A stretch of DNA of 64,000 bases from Halonotius roseus (GTDB taxonomy: Archaea; Halobacteriota; Halobacteria; Halobacteriales; Haloferacaceae): NCBI RefSeq assembly GCF_006861655.1, contig NZ_SESI01000004.1:186001-250000 (forward strand), written 5' to 3'. This document shows, one piece after another, positions 42,865-52,058 of this stretch. Numbering within the stretch: the stretch's first letter is position 1; each line of letters begins with the position of its first letter. The translations under genes were made by a program, and so were the position numbers. A model generated the notes under the pieces. It saw only the letters and a program-made list of their open reading frames with translations. It was not told the origin of the DNA and ran no database searches.

Positions 42865-43737
42865 TCATGCACGATACCCCAGCGCGTCGAGTCGCTCGTC
42901 TGCGGAATCGCTCCCGTACACCCGACGCACCGGAAGCGACTCCGGTGGCTCCAACGTCGGGGTTCGCCTTTCCCTGTCGGTGGCGGTCGTTTCCGCCCAC
43001 GGAACGGTGATGAGCGCGGGCACGGGCGTCTCCATCGGGTGGCCGTACAGCCCCCACTCGCCGAAGAGGTTGCCGTGGTCGGCCGTGATGGCGACTTGGC
43101 CGTCGATGTTGGCGCACAGCGATTCGACTTCTTCGAGCACGTAGTCGAGATTCGCCCGGTAGGCGGCCCGAACGCGGGCAACGCTGACCTCGTTTTGCCG
43201 GAGGGCGACCCACGGGTTCCCCGTGTTGCTGTGGCTGCCAGCCCGCACCAGCCCGTCGTCGCCGTCGAGCGGATCGGGAACGAAGGGGTGGTGCGGCTGC
43301 ATGTAGTGGACGACGAGGCGATCAGGTGCTGTTTCGCGCGCGTGGGCGATAGCGCGATCCGTGACCGCCGCCGGCGGGATCGTGTTGTGCGCGTCGTCCC
43401 ACGCGTACTTCCAGACCTCGTCGAGGGCGGCGAAATCGTCAGCATCGAGATAGCGATCCGTCCATGTGTTGGCCGTCACCATGACCGTTCGGTCGGTTTC
43501 GGGGTGGCCGTGGAAGGTGTTTTCCAGCCACTCCGAGGAGGAGCTGCCGACCGAGCGGATCGAGCCGACCTCGGGGAGGAACGCGTAGTCGTCGGCGACG
43601 GCAGCCAGTAGGTCGGCCCGACAGCCGTCGAGGACGACCAACACGTCCCACGACCGCTCATAGACGTTCGTTCCGTACGGCAGCCGCCGGCCGACCGCCT
43701 GCATCGCCCGCAGGTAGGCCGTCCCGAGCCGGCTCAT
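42865..43737 (-). CDS. Alkaline-phosphatase/sulfatase-superfamily hydrolase
   Basis: 290 residues from the ATG at 43737. DVLVVLDGCRADLL gives the first metal Asp; GSSSSEWLENTF is the likely nucleophile loop (Ser in place of the formylglycine Cys); VAITADHGNLFGEWGLYGHP supplies the metal Asp-His. It probably removes or transfers sulfate or phosphate on surface glycans, since its operon partner is a glycosyltransferase. There is no signal peptide, so it acts in the cytoplasm or on its inner face. Confidence 0.78.
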   Translation of the reverse strand: MSRLGTAYLRAMQAVGRRLPYGTNVYERSWDVLVVLDGCRADLLAAVADDYAFLPEVGSIRSVGSSSSEWLENTFHGHPETDRTVMVTANTWTDRYLDADDFAALDEVWKYAWDDAHNTIPPAAVTDRAIAHARETAPDRLVVHYMQPHHPFVPDPLDGDDGLVRAGSHSNTGNPWVALRQNEVSVARVRAAYRANLDYVLEEVESLCANIDGQVAITADHGNLFGEWGLYGHPMETPVPALITVPWAETTATDRERRTPTLEPPESLPVRRVYGSDSADERLDALGYRA

Positions 43738-43851
43738 TCCGGGTTCCACCACGGGTGGCCTTCGGCCGATACTGACAAAACCCCATCGGCGAGTCGAACC
43801 GCGCACACCTATCGCCGGGGGAGTTTTAGGCCTCGCCCGCGCGGTGAAACT

Positions 43852-45804
43852 GTGCACTGTCTGTTTGTCGGAGCGGGGTCGATTGCGTCGTCGTACGCCG
43901 ACGGCATCGCCGACGCCGAACTCGCGTTGGCCGGCGTCTGCGATCTCGACGCCGACCGCGCCGACGCGTTCGCCGCGAGTCACGACTGTCCCGCCTTCGG
44001 CGATCTCGATGTCGCCCTCGATACCCTCGACGCGCCGCTGGTCGTCAACCTGACGAGCCACGCGGCCCACGCCGAGGTTACGCGAACCGCCCTCGCAGCC
44101 GACCGCCACGTGTACTCCGAAAAGCCGCTCGCACTCGACAGCGAGACCGCCGGCGAGTTGGTCGAAACGGCCCGCGAGCGTGATCTCGCACTCGGCTGCG
44201 CGCCGGCGTCGGTCGCGGGGCCAACCCAACAGCGCGCCCGTCGGCTGCTCGGCGAGGGGCGACTCGGGCCCGTCCAGTTGGCCTACGCCCACGCCCACGT
44301 CGGCCGCGTTACCGACTGGCACGACCGTCCGGAGTCGTTCCTCGCTATCGGGCCGCTCTACGACGGCGGCGTCTATCCGCTCTCGCTGCTGGTCGCGTGG
44401 TTCGGCCCCGTTGAGCGCGTCCGCGTCGCCGACAGCCTCGATCCGTGGCCCGAGCGAGAGACCCAACGACCCGAGGCCGACAGCCACGTCGAGGCGACGC
44501 TGGCGTTTCGAGACGGCCCCACGGTACGGCTCACGGCGAGTTTCTACGCCCCGCACCGCAGTCGGGAGTTCTACGGGCTGGAACTCCACGGCGACGACGG
44601 CTCGCTCTATCTCGACAACACCGGCCGGATGGAGCCCGCCAGCGACGCCGTGCAGTACGGCGGGCTCGGTCGGTCGTACACGACCGTCCCGCCGCAGTCG
44701 CCAACCGACGCCCGCGACTACATCGATGCGGTCGAAGACCTCGCTGCGAGCGTCGCTGCCGGCGAGCCGGATCGCCGAACAGCGCGCCGCGGGGCCCACG
44801 TCGTCGCCGTCTGCAACGCTATCCAAGCGGCAGCCGCCGATGGCGGGCCGGTTGACGTGCCAGCTCATGGCGTAGCGGGGCCGGATAAGCCCGAATCGAC
44901 AGCGACCACAACCGACGACGGCACCCTGTCGGTGCCCCCGGTTGGGTTCGGCTGTTCGCGCTACCGTGGCGACGAGTACGTCGAGCGCAAAGCATCGATT
45001 GCGACCGCTCTCGACGCGGGCTACCGGCTGCTCGACAGCGCGGAGCTGTACGGCAATGAGTTCCGCATCGGCGAGCTGCTGGCTACACCGGGATCGCCGG
45101 ATCGAGACCACCTCACGATCCTCGGCAAAGTCTGGCGAACGAACCACCAGCGGGAACACCTACTGGCCGCCTGCGAGGGCAGCCTGCGGGAACTCGGCAT
45201 CGACGCCTTCGACTGCTACATGCTCCACTGGCCCGAAGCGTGGGCCCATCAGGGGTCGCTGGATCGACTGGCCGAGAAGCCAGTAGAAACACAGGAGGCA
45301 CTGACGTTTCCGACCGACGCCGACGGTGAGATCGAAACGGCGTCGATCCCGCTGGCCGAGGCGTGGGCAAACCTTGAGACGGTCGTCGAGCGCGGCTGGG
45401 CGGAGACGCTCGGCGTCTGCAATGTCTCACGGTCACAACTGGAGACGATCCTCGATGCGGCGTCGATCCCACCCGTAGTCGTCCAGATCGAGCGACACCC
45501 CTACCAGCCACAGACCGATCTCGTCGAATTCTGCCACGACAACGATATCGCCGTCGTCGCCCACTCGCCGCTGTCGGCTCCGGGACTGCTGGACGAGCCA
45601 GTGCTGGCCGAGATCGGCGGAAAATACGATCTCTCGCCGGCCGGCGTCGTGCTGGCGTGGAACGCGACCCGCGGCGTCGTCCCGATCCCGTCGAGTACGA
45701 CCGAGGCACATATCGTTGGCAACGCGGCCGCTGTGGCAACGCGGCTCGATAGGGAAGCTTGCGAGCGGATCGGCGCGCTGCGCGATCCCGAATTCGAGCG
45801 GTAA
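43852..45804 (+). CDS. Gfo/Idh/MocA oxidoreductase fused to an aldo/keto reductase
   Basis: 650 residues from a GTG. Residues ~1-340 are a Gfo/Idh/MocA dehydrogenase (MHCLFVGAGSIASSYADGI; YSEKPLALDSETA; GPLYDGGVYPLSLLV). Residues ~365-650 are a complete aldo/keto reductase (FGCSRY, LDSAELYGNEFRIGELL, LGKVWRTNH, CYMLHWPEAW, VQIERHPYQP, VPIPSSTTEAHI), including the Tyr and His of the active site. The linker is Thr-rich. Two NAD(P)-dependent sugar-type reductases in one chain suggests stepwise processing of a sugar or inositol. Confidence 0.88.
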   Translation: MHCLFVGAGSIASSYADGIADAELALAGVCDLDADRADAFAASHDCPAFGDLDVALDTLDAPLVVNLTSHAAHAEVTRTALAADRHVYSEKPLALDSETAGELVETARERDLALGCAPASVAGPTQQRARRLLGEGRLGPVQLAYAHAHVGRVTDWHDRPESFLAIGPLYDGGVYPLSLLVAWFGPVERVRVADSLDPWPERETQRPEADSHVEATLAFRDGPTVRLTASFYAPHRSREFYGLELHGDDGSLYLDNTGRMEPASDAVQYGGLGRSYTTVPPQSPTDARDYIDAVEDLAASVAAGEPDRRTARRGAHVVAVCNAIQAAAADGGPVDVPAHGVAGPDKPESTATTTDDGTLSVPPVGFGCSRYRGDEYVERKASIATALDAGYRLLDSAELYGNEFRIGELLATPGSPDRDHLTILGKVWRTNHQREHLLAACEGSLRELGIDAFDCYMLHWPEAWAHQGSLDRLAEKPVETQEALTFPTDADGEIETASIPLAEAWANLETVVERGWAETLGVCNVSRSQLETILDAASIPPVVVQIERHPYQPQTDLVEFCHDNDIAVVAHSPLSAPGLLDEPVLAEIGGKYDLSPAGVVLAWNATRGVVPIPSSTTEAHIVGNAAAVATRLDREACERIGALRDPEFER

Positions 45805-45852
45805 TCGTCACGCGGGCGATACGATTATGTGGATTCCGGCCGGTGTAGGCAT

Positions 45853-46233
45853 ATGAGCACGGATACCGGCAGCTTCTCGCTCGACACCGACTCGCTAGGC
45901 GGCCTCGCCTACGTTGGCATCGTCGCCGCGATCATCTCGGGGCTCATCCACCTCAGACTCGGCGTCGGGTTCATCGACTCGCCGCTCGGGATCAGCTTCC
46001 TGTTGGCTGGCCTCGGCTTCCTCGGCGCGGTCGTCCTCGTCCTCGTCAACTATCGCCGCCGGACGGTCTATGCGGTCGGGATTCCGTTTACCGCGATCCA
46101 GATCGTCCTCTGGTATTACGTCAACTTCGTCGCCGGCGACTACGCCTTCCCCGCGGATGTCGGCACGCTCGGCGCGATTGACAAGGTCGCACAGGTCGTC
46201 TTGATCGCCGTCCTCGTCGTCCTCCTCCGGTGA
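45853..46233 (+). CDS. Small DUF7475-type membrane protein
   Basis: 126 residues with four hydrophobic helices. The start STDTGSFSLDTDSLGGLAYVGIVAAIISGLIHLRLGVGF is followed by helices at ~55-70, ~80-95 and ~105-126. No catalytic motif is seen. The next gene begins 7 bp after its stop, so they may be cotranscribed. Family name given from memory and uncertain. Confidence 0.65.
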   Translation: MSTDTGSFSLDTDSLGGLAYVGIVAAIISGLIHLRLGVGFIDSPLGISFLLAGLGFLGAVVLVLVNYRRRTVYAVGIPFTAIQIVLWYYVNFVAGDYAFPADVGTLGAIDKVAQVVLIAVLVVLLR

Positions 46234-46240
46234 CGTAGTC

Positions 46241-47044
46241 GTGTCCACGTGGTACCGCCGGGCGGCGACAGTCGAGTTCGGACTTCGAGCCGGACTGCCG
46301 GCGGTCGCGGCGGGCTGTCTCGCGCTCGTGGTAGCAGCCGCAGTGCCAGCGTCGGCCGCGGCGTGGTCGCCGCTGTCGCCGTGGGCGGTTGCCGCCGCGT
46401 TCTGGGCCGCCCAGCTGTGGCATATCGGCCGTCGAACCGGCCGGGCCGAACTCGGCGAGCGGCCGGTGCGCTACCTCTTCGGGTTCGCAAACACGCTCTC
46501 GCTGCTGCGGAGCGGCCTCTACAGCGTCGTCGCCGGCCTCGCCGTCGCCGCGCCGACCGCCGCCGTCGCGTGGCTGCCCGGCCTCTGCTACGGCGTCGGC
46601 GTCGTCTTCGACAAACTCGACGGGACGGTCGCCCGAACGGTCGGCCGGGAGACCGACCTCGGCGAGCGGCTGGATATGACCGTCGATACCGCCGGCTTCG
46701 TCGCCGCGCCGGTCGTCGCCGTTTGTTGGGGATTACTGCCGTGGTGGTATCTGTCGCTGTCGGCGGCACGGTACGCCTTCCTCGGCGTGCGGCGGTGGCG
46801 ACAGGTCAGCGACCGACCTGTCTTCGAGCGACCCGACAGCAACCTCGGGAAATACCTCGCCGGCGTCCAGATGGTCTTTCTGACGGCCGTGTTGCTACCG
46901 GCGGTGCCGACCGACCTCGGCTGGCGGCTCGCACCGGTCGTGCTCGCGCCGTCGCTGGCCGTCTTCGGCCGCGACATACTGGCGATCAGCGGGCTGTATC
47001 CCCTGCGCGGTGCGGTGGGTGACCACTCGGCCGAGGAGGATTGA
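46241..47044 (+). CDS. CDP-alcohol phosphatidyltransferase-family membrane enzyme
   Basis: 267 residues from GTG. The family active site DGxxAR...GxxxD reads FDKLDGTVARTVGRETDLGERLDMTVD (~residues 125-150), with about six membrane helices around it. These enzymes join CDP-activated lipids to polar alcohols such as glycerol, inositol or serine phosphates, building archaeal phospholipid headgroups. The surrounding genes (DUF457, PAP2) fit membrane lipid chemistry. Confidence 0.85.
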   Translation: MSTWYRRAATVEFGLRAGLPAVAAGCLALVVAAAVPASAAAWSPLSPWAVAAAFWAAQLWHIGRRTGRAELGERPVRYLFGFANTLSLLRSGLYSVVAGLAVAAPTAAVAWLPGLCYGVGVVFDKLDGTVARTVGRETDLGERLDMTVDTAGFVAAPVVAVCWGLLPWWYLSLSAARYAFLGVRRWRQVSDRPVFERPDSNLGKYLAGVQMVFLTAVLLPAVPTDLGWRLAPVVLAPSLAVFGRDILAISGLYPLRGAVGDHSAEED

Positions 47045-47070
47045 AGCCGCCCGCCGCCGTACAGTGATCC

Positions 47071-47619
47071 GTGCTGTTTCCGACCCACCTCGTCGTGGCC
47101 GCCGGCATCGGGGTCGTCTCTCGGCTCCGCGCCACGCGGACTGCGGCGGCAACGGCGGTTTCGATGCCGTCGCAGTCGCCGCTGTCTCTCGGCTGGCTGG
47201 TCGTCGGTGCCGCGCTGCCGGATCTGATCGACAAACCGCTCGGGATGGCCGGCGTGACGGAGCTGTTTCACTCGGTCGGCCACAGCGCGGTTCTGCTACC
47301 GGTCGCTATCGCCGTCGCGCTCGCCGGTCGGCGTGGCGTTGCACTCGTCAGCGGGCGGGGCCTTGCGCTCGCTGTCGGCTGGGCGTCGCATCTGTTCCTC
47401 GACGCGCTGCACGTCGTCATCAACGGCCGGCCGAGCGACGCGCTGTTCCTCGGCTGGCCGGTCGTGTCGCCGCCGAATCCGCCCGCGATCCCGCCGGGCG
47501 AGTTCTTCTGGTACTACCTCGGTAGTCCGTCGTTCTACCTCGAAGTGCTGCTGTGGCTCGCGGTCGCCGCGCTCGTCGTGTGGACGGTGCGGGTCGAACG
47601 TGGCGGAACAAACCGGTGA
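47071..47619 (+). CDS. DUF457-type membrane-bound metal-dependent hydrolase
   Basis: 182 residues from GTG. MLFPTHLVVAAGIG gives the first His, ALPDLIDKPLG the Asp, FHSVGHSAVLL more His, and WASHLFLDALHVV the final H-x-x-x-D. Four to five membrane helices are visible. The pattern of metal-binding His/Asp at membrane edges is typical of this family, whose substrates are largely unknown. Confidence 0.8.
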   Translation: MLFPTHLVVAAGIGVVSRLRATRTAAATAVSMPSQSPLSLGWLVVGAALPDLIDKPLGMAGVTELFHSVGHSAVLLPVAIAVALAGRRGVALVSGRGLALAVGWASHLFLDALHVVINGRPSDALFLGWPVVSPPNPPAIPPGEFFWYYLGSPSFYLEVLLWLAVAALVVWTVRVERGGTNR

Positions 47620-47696
47620 GTCGCCGGCGACGCAGCGGCGACCTGAGCCGATGACGCCGGGCCTATGGTCGTCCGCCCCGAGGATCAGTCAACACC

Positions 47697-48275
47697 ATGA
47701 CCGGACTCGTTGCCGACGTGCTCGCCCTCATCGTCGGGCTCGACCACCTCGCCGTCGACTTCCTCGTTGCGATCCGCGACCCCGCGATCACGAAGGTAAT
47801 GAACTCCGTGACCGGCCTCGGCTCGGCGACCGCAGCGGCGGTCATCGTCGGGCTGTTCTATCTGGCTGGCTGGCACGAGGAGGTCGGCACGTCGGTGCTC
47901 GCTCTCGGACTCACCGGGCCTGTCGTGCTGACGTTGATGGGGCTCGTCCAGCGACCGTTCCCGCCGGAGCCGGTCTGTGTCACGAGCGGCGAGATGGTCG
48001 CCCACTCGTTCCCGTCCGGGCACGCCGCCGGCGTCACGGTCTTTGCCCTCCTTGCCGCGCGCTCCGACCGGCTGCCGCTCGCGCCGACTGCCCTCCTCGC
48101 GGGCCTGATCGCAATTTCGCGGATGTATCTCGGCACGCACTACCTCTCGGATACCATTGCTGGCATCGGGATCGGCGCGGCCGCCTTCTTCATTGCGACG
48201 CGATGGCTGACCGATAGCCGGAAGGCAGTCGTTGACTACGTACGGAGCCGGTCGGAACGAAGCGTCAGTAAGTAA
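47697..48275 (+). CDS. PAP2-family phosphatase
   Basis: 192 residues with six membrane helices. The phosphatase site is VQRPFPPEP (K/R-x6-RP-like), HSFPSGHAAGVTVF (~residues 100-113) and AISRMYLGTHYLSDTIAGIG. It should remove phosphate from lipid phosphates or diphosphates. Its 3' end overlaps the convergent alcohol dehydrogenase gene by 11 bp. Confidence 0.9.
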   Translation: MTGLVADVLALIVGLDHLAVDFLVAIRDPAITKVMNSVTGLGSATAAAVIVGLFYLAGWHEEVGTSVLALGLTGPVVLTLMGLVQRPFPPEPVCVTSGEMVAHSFPSGHAAGVTVFALLAARSDRLPLAPTALLAGLIAISRMYLGTHYLSDTIAGIGIGAAAFFIATRWLTDSRKAVVDYVRSRSERSVSK

Positions 48276-49251
48276 GCACGACCTGCAACACTGGTTCCGA
48301 CCGTTCGTCGAGCAGTTCGTAGGCATCGGCCGCCTCGCTGAAGGGAATCCGGTGGCTGATGAGTCGCTCACAGTCGAGGCGGTCGAGCCACTCGACGGCC
48401 GTGTCGAACCGCCGCTTTCGATCCCACCGGCCGCGGCGGGCCGGGTCGATAGTACTCACCTGGCTTGAGACGAGTTCGATCCGGTCGCGGTGGAAGCTCC
48501 CGCCGAGGTCGATGGGGGCGCGTTTCTCGCCGTACCACGAGCCGACGACGACACGGCCGTCGTAGCCGACCGCGTCGATGGCGTCGTTGAGGACGGCGGG
48601 CTCCCCGGAGAGTTCGACCGCGAGATCACAGTCGCCGAGTTCGGCCGCAGCCGCCTCGGGCGTCAGCGTCCGACCTGCGCCCATCGAAGTCGCCGCCTCA
48701 CGACGGGCAGCGATCGGTTCGACGACGACGAGTTCGTCGAGCGGGAACGCCGACAGCAGCCGGGTCGTACAGAGGCCGACGACACCAGCCCCAAAAACGA
48801 CAACCGATTCGTCGAGTTTCGGCTCGCTGTCGAGAACGAGGTTGGTCGCGGTTTCGACCGTCGGCAACAGGCAGCCGTGGGCGGGCGAAACGCCGTCAGG
48901 CAGGACGACGAGGTCGTCGGGAGCGGCCGCAAAGCGTGTCTGATGTGGGCGAAAGCCGAACACCGACCGATCCAGCCACTCGTCGGCAACGTCGCTCCCG
49001 GTTTCGACGACGGTGCCGGCGGCGGCGTAGCCGTACCGCAGCGGGTATTCGAAGGTGTCGTCGAAGGCCTCGATGGTTTCGTCGACCGGCATCTCAGTCG
49101 GCACCTCGTCGCGGTAGACGAGGAGTTCCGAGCCGGCACTGATCGCCGAGGCGTCGGTTGCGACGACGACCTCGTCGGCGGCGGGGTCGACGCTGACCGG
49201 TCGGTGGTCGACGGTCTCGGGGCCGGTGAAGTACAGTGCGGTCTCGGTCAT
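48265..49251 (-). CDS. Zinc-type alcohol dehydrogenase-like protein
   Basis: 328 residues of MDR fold. The N-terminal domain keeps SAISAGSELLVYRDE (where usual zinc Cys is replaced by Ser) and YGYAAAGTVVETGSDV; the Rossmann part is VVVFGAGVVGLCTTRLLSAF. The missing Cys and altered loop suggest it is a zinc-poor relative. These genes often lie near pterin or lipid genes in haloarchaea. It shares orientation with GTP cyclohydrolase III. Confidence 0.85.
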   Translation of the reverse strand: MTETALYFTGPETVDHRPVSVDPAADEVVVATDASAISAGSELLVYRDEVPTEMPVDETIEAFDDTFEYPLRYGYAAAGTVVETGSDVADEWLDRSVFGFRPHQTRFAAAPDDLVVLPDGVSPAHGCLLPTVETATNLVLDSEPKLDESVVVFGAGVVGLCTTRLLSAFPLDELVVVEPIAARREAATSMGAGRTLTPEAAAAELGDCDLAVELSGEPAVLNDAIDAVGYDGRVVVGSWYGEKRAPIDLGGSFHRDRIELVSSQVSTIDPARRGRWDRKRRFDTAVEWLDRLDCERLISHRIPFSEAADAYELLDERSEPVLQVVLTY

Positions 49252-49284
49252 CGGCAGGGTGGCGATCGATCGCGGCGGGGCATC

Positions 49285-50061
49285 TCAGTCGTCTCCGGTC
49301 GTTGCCTGTGGGTGGTCGAACTCGACGATCGTACCCTCATACCGACAGTCCTCAAGGGCGTGTTTGGCGGCGTAGCCCGCGTCGTGGGCCGTCGTCCCGC
49401 GGCCGACGCCGACCTTCAACTCGACGCCGACATCGCGTTCGACGTGGTTGATGGCGTCTCGGTAGTCAGCCGCCGAGAGATCCGGACAGACGGCGATGAT
49501 GTTGTCGCCGCCGACAAAGAAGGAAAGCGCGCCGTGGGCCTCGCGCATATACTCCATCAGCGAGGCGTAGCTGCGCTCGATGTGGATGAAGGAGTCAAAC
49601 TCGTTGAGTTGGTCGGTGTATTTGCCGGTGGCGTCGTTGACATCGAAGTGGGCGATATGTGTTGTGGCGTCGGCGTCGGCACCCAGCGGCTCGCCGGCGA
49701 GTACCTCGGTGCGACCCTCGTCTTGGGCACTGCCGGCGGCCTGAATCTGTTCGGTCGCCTCGTCGAGGGCGGCCGCCGGCGTCTCGGCGGTGCCGATCCC
49801 GAGGCTGACGGTGACCGGATACCGGTTGCGGACACTTTCCTGGAGGGCTTTGTGGCCGGCGCGGCCGATGCCGTTGGTGACGGCGATCATGTTGTCGAAC
49901 CGGCTGAAGAAGACGTAGCCGCCCCGGCTGCCGATGAACTGGGCGAGGTCGGCAAACAGCCGGGACTGCATGGTTTGGAGATCCATCTCCCGGCGTGGCT
50001 CAGGGGTGATCGTCCACGGCCCGTAGTTGTCGATCTGAATGAGAGTCAGCTGGGTCGTCAC
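49285..50061 (-). CDS. arfA: GTP cyclohydrolase III (archaeal, ArfA-type)
   Basis: 258 residues. Two GGDEF-like halves: TQLTLIQIDNYGPWTITPEPRREMDLQ, GYVFFSRFDNMIAVTNGI and then GALSFFVGGDNIIAVCPDL, VELKVGVGRGTTAHDAG. It opens GTP to a formamide product that begins archaeal riboflavin/F420 synthesis. It lies 33 bp downstream of the dehydrogenase's start on the same strand. Confidence 0.94.
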   Translation of the reverse strand: MTTQLTLIQIDNYGPWTITPEPRREMDLQTMQSRLFADLAQFIGSRGGYVFFSRFDNMIAVTNGIGRAGHKALQESVRNRYPVTVSLGIGTAETPAAALDEATEQIQAAGSAQDEGRTEVLAGEPLGADADATTHIAHFDVNDATGKYTDQLNEFDSFIHIERSYASLMEYMREAHGALSFFVGGDNIIAVCPDLSAADYRDAINHVERDVGVELKVGVGRGTTAHDAGYAAKHALEDCRYEGTIVEFDHPQATTGDD

Positions 50062-50154
50062 AGCAATCCATACGTGACGCTACAGTTAGTGTCTTTCCGT
50101 TAGTGGGGGTCGGCGAACCGAGCGTTTCAATTCGGTACGGCGGCGAGATCACCC

Positions 50155-50958
50155 ATGAGCTACGAGGGGATCGTCCTCGATGTCGATGGCACGGTCGTCC
50201 GTGAGTCAGCACCGATCGACGGCGCGGCCGAGGGGTTGGCGGCCGTCGACGACGCAGGGGTCCGACGGGTCTTCTGTTCGAACAATCCCACCAAACGACC
50301 CGAGGCCTACGAGGAGCGGTTTGCTGAGGCGGGCTTCACGGTTTCGGCCGAGGAGGTGTTCACCGCCGGGACGATCACGACCGACTATCTCACAGACGAA
50401 CACGCCGACGACCAGGTGTTTCTCGTCGGCGAGGCCGGACTCCGAGACCAGCTCGTCGACGCCGGACTGTCGGTGACGACCGACCCGCGGGCGGCCGATG
50501 TCGTCGTCGGCTCGCTGTCGACAGAGTTCGACTACGAGACGCTCTGTGAGACGATCATCGCTATGGACGACGAACCCGCCTTCGTCGGCACCGACCCGGA
50601 TACGGTCATCCCACAGGATGGCCCTGACCGACCGGGATCGGGGGCGATCATTCACGCGATGGAGGGCGTTATCGACCGCTCGGTCGATGTGATCTGTGGC
50701 AAACCGTCGGCGTACGCCCGCGAAACAGTCCTCGACTATCTTGGTGTTCCTGCCGAAGACTGTCTCGTCGTCGGCGACCGACTCAACACCGACATCGAAC
50801 TCGGCACGGCCGCAGGGATGACGACAGCGTTGGTGACGACCGGGATCATGGATCGATCAGCTGTGGCGGACTCGGCAGTCACGCCGGATTACGTCATCGA
50901 CTCGCTGGCCGAACTCGGCGCGGTCATCGGCGGGACAGCCGAGCGGTACGTCGCCTGA
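50155..50958 (+). CDS. HAD-IIA family phosphatase (NagD-like)
   Basis: 267 residues. Motif I is VLDVDGTVVRE (Asp10, Asp12), followed by RVFCSNNPTKRPEAY. A cap domain spans the middle, and motifs IV are GKPSAYARETVLDYLGV and VVGDRLNTDIELGTAAGM. It removes phosphate from small sugars or nucleotides. It stands alone between GTP cyclohydrolase III (divergent) and the tiny 51061 gene. Confidence 0.92.
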   Translation: MSYEGIVLDVDGTVVRESAPIDGAAEGLAAVDDAGVRRVFCSNNPTKRPEAYEERFAEAGFTVSAEEVFTAGTITTDYLTDEHADDQVFLVGEAGLRDQLVDAGLSVTTDPRAADVVVGSLSTEFDYETLCETIIAMDDEPAFVGTDPDTVIPQDGPDRPGSGAIIHAMEGVIDRSVDVICGKPSAYARETVLDYLGVPAEDCLVVGDRLNTDIELGTAAGMTTALVTTGIMDRSAVADSAVTPDYVIDSLAELGAVIGGTAERYVA

Positions 50959-51031
50959 AATGCCGGATTACAGTACTGAGATGCCGGAGTAGCCGCCTGA
51001 GAGCACTAGTGTGGTACTGTCTGACAAAGAC

Positions 51032-51038
51032 TTATATA
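51032..51038 (+). promoter_or_regulatory. TATA box for the 51061 microprotein
   Basis: ttatata is centred 26 bp before the ATG at 51061, one of the best TATA boxes in the window. Confidence 0.6.
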
Positions 51039-51060
51039 CGGTGGTAGTCTGCCTCATGGT

Positions 51061-51201
51061 ATGGTACCACATTACTCACCATACGTCTTCGGTGACGAAC
51101 CGCCGACGCCGACCCGCCACGACCCCGAGGGTCGTGATCTCGTAATTATCGACGGGACGGCAATGACCTACCGGCACCACCGCGTTCGACAGCAAGCGTA
51201 G
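51061..51201 (+). CDS. Microprotein, 46 aa, unknown function
   Basis: 46 residues: MVPHYSPYVFGDEPPTPTRHD, then DLVIIDGTAMTYRHHR. It has a strong leaderless promoter and codon use typical of the neighbours. No transmembrane or zinc-binding features. It converges on the metallo-beta-lactamase gene 39 bp away. I do not recognise it. Confidence 0.5.
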   Translation: MVPHYSPYVFGDEPPTPTRHDPEGRDLVIIDGTAMTYRHHRVRQQA

Positions 51202-51240
51202 GTCGCTCCGAACACAGATATCGTAGCCGCAGCACCGTTG

Positions 51241-51972
51241 TTAGTCGAGGACAACCGATTCCTCGCCGTCGAGGATGTGGGTCTCCGCCCCGCTGCCGGT
51301 CGCCTGTACCTCCCGTTCCCACTCGTCGGTATCGACTTCGATCGGCGGGAACGTGTCGTAATGCATCGGGAAGGCGTGCTCCACGTCGAGCCAGTCGACA
51401 GCAACGGCCGCTTGCATCGGCCCCATTGTGAAGTGGTCGCCGATCGGGACGGCCGCGGCGTCGGGTTCGAGATACGGCCTGATCACATCTTTCATCTCGC
51501 TCATCAGACTGGTGTCGCCGGCGTGGTAGAACGTCGTCGACTCGCTGTCGGCGATCTGGGTTGGTTTGGTGTCGCTGACGACGAAGCCGGCGGGCATGCC
51601 GCCCTCGTACTCGTGTTCGGTGTTGATCCCGTTGGTGTGATCGGCCCGCACCATCGACACAAAGGCATCGCCGCATTCGACGGTGCCGCCGAGGTTCATC
51701 CCGATGCCGCCGACAGCATCCTCGAAGCCCAACTCGGCTGTCGCGTAGCTGACGACCTCCGGTGTCGCCACCAACGTCGCGTCCGCGAAGTGTTCGGCGT
51801 GACCGATGTGGTCGGCGTGTGCGTGGGTGAGCAGGAGGTAATCAGGCGTCTCGACATCCTCGGGCTCTAACTTGGTGTGAGCGTTGTCGAAGAAGGGGTC
51901 GATCAGCAGCGTTGTGTCGTCGACCGTGAGGTGCCATGTGGAGTGCCCGTGATAGGTGAGTTCAAACGTCAT
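51241..51972 (-). CDS. UPF0173-type metallo-beta-lactamase-fold hydrolase
   Basis: 243 residues. The metal motif is [17 protein letters not shown] (~residues 48-64), with further ligands in [23 protein letters not shown] and [12 protein letters not shown]0173 proteins are small metal-dependent hydrolases with an unsettled substrate. It diverges from the FAH-family gene across an 86-bp gap. Confidence 0.92.
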   Translation of the reverse strand: MTFELTYHGHSTWHLTVDDTTLLIDPFFDNAHTKLEPEDVETPDYLLLTHAHADHIGHAEHFADATLVATPEVVSYATAELGFEDAVGGIGMNLGGTVECGDAFVSMVRADHTNGINTEHEYEGGMPAGFVVSDTKPTQIADSESTTFYHAGDTSLMSEMKDVIRPYLEPDAAAVPIGDHFTMGPMQAAVAVDWLDVEHAFPMHYDTFPPIEVDTDEWEREVQATGSGAETHILDGEESVVLD

Positions 51973-52058
51973 AGCCAGTGTACACTACCGCCAGCAGCCA
52001 TATAAAATTCGGCCGCGGTGACCACAACACGTTTTGGCCCACCACGACGACGCTTGGT

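Noticed and set aside
48490..50103. Long + frame of 537 codons opposite ADH and GTP cyclohydrolase III
   Set aside because: Covers two well-supported genes in antisense and has repetitive Val/Asp/Gly content.
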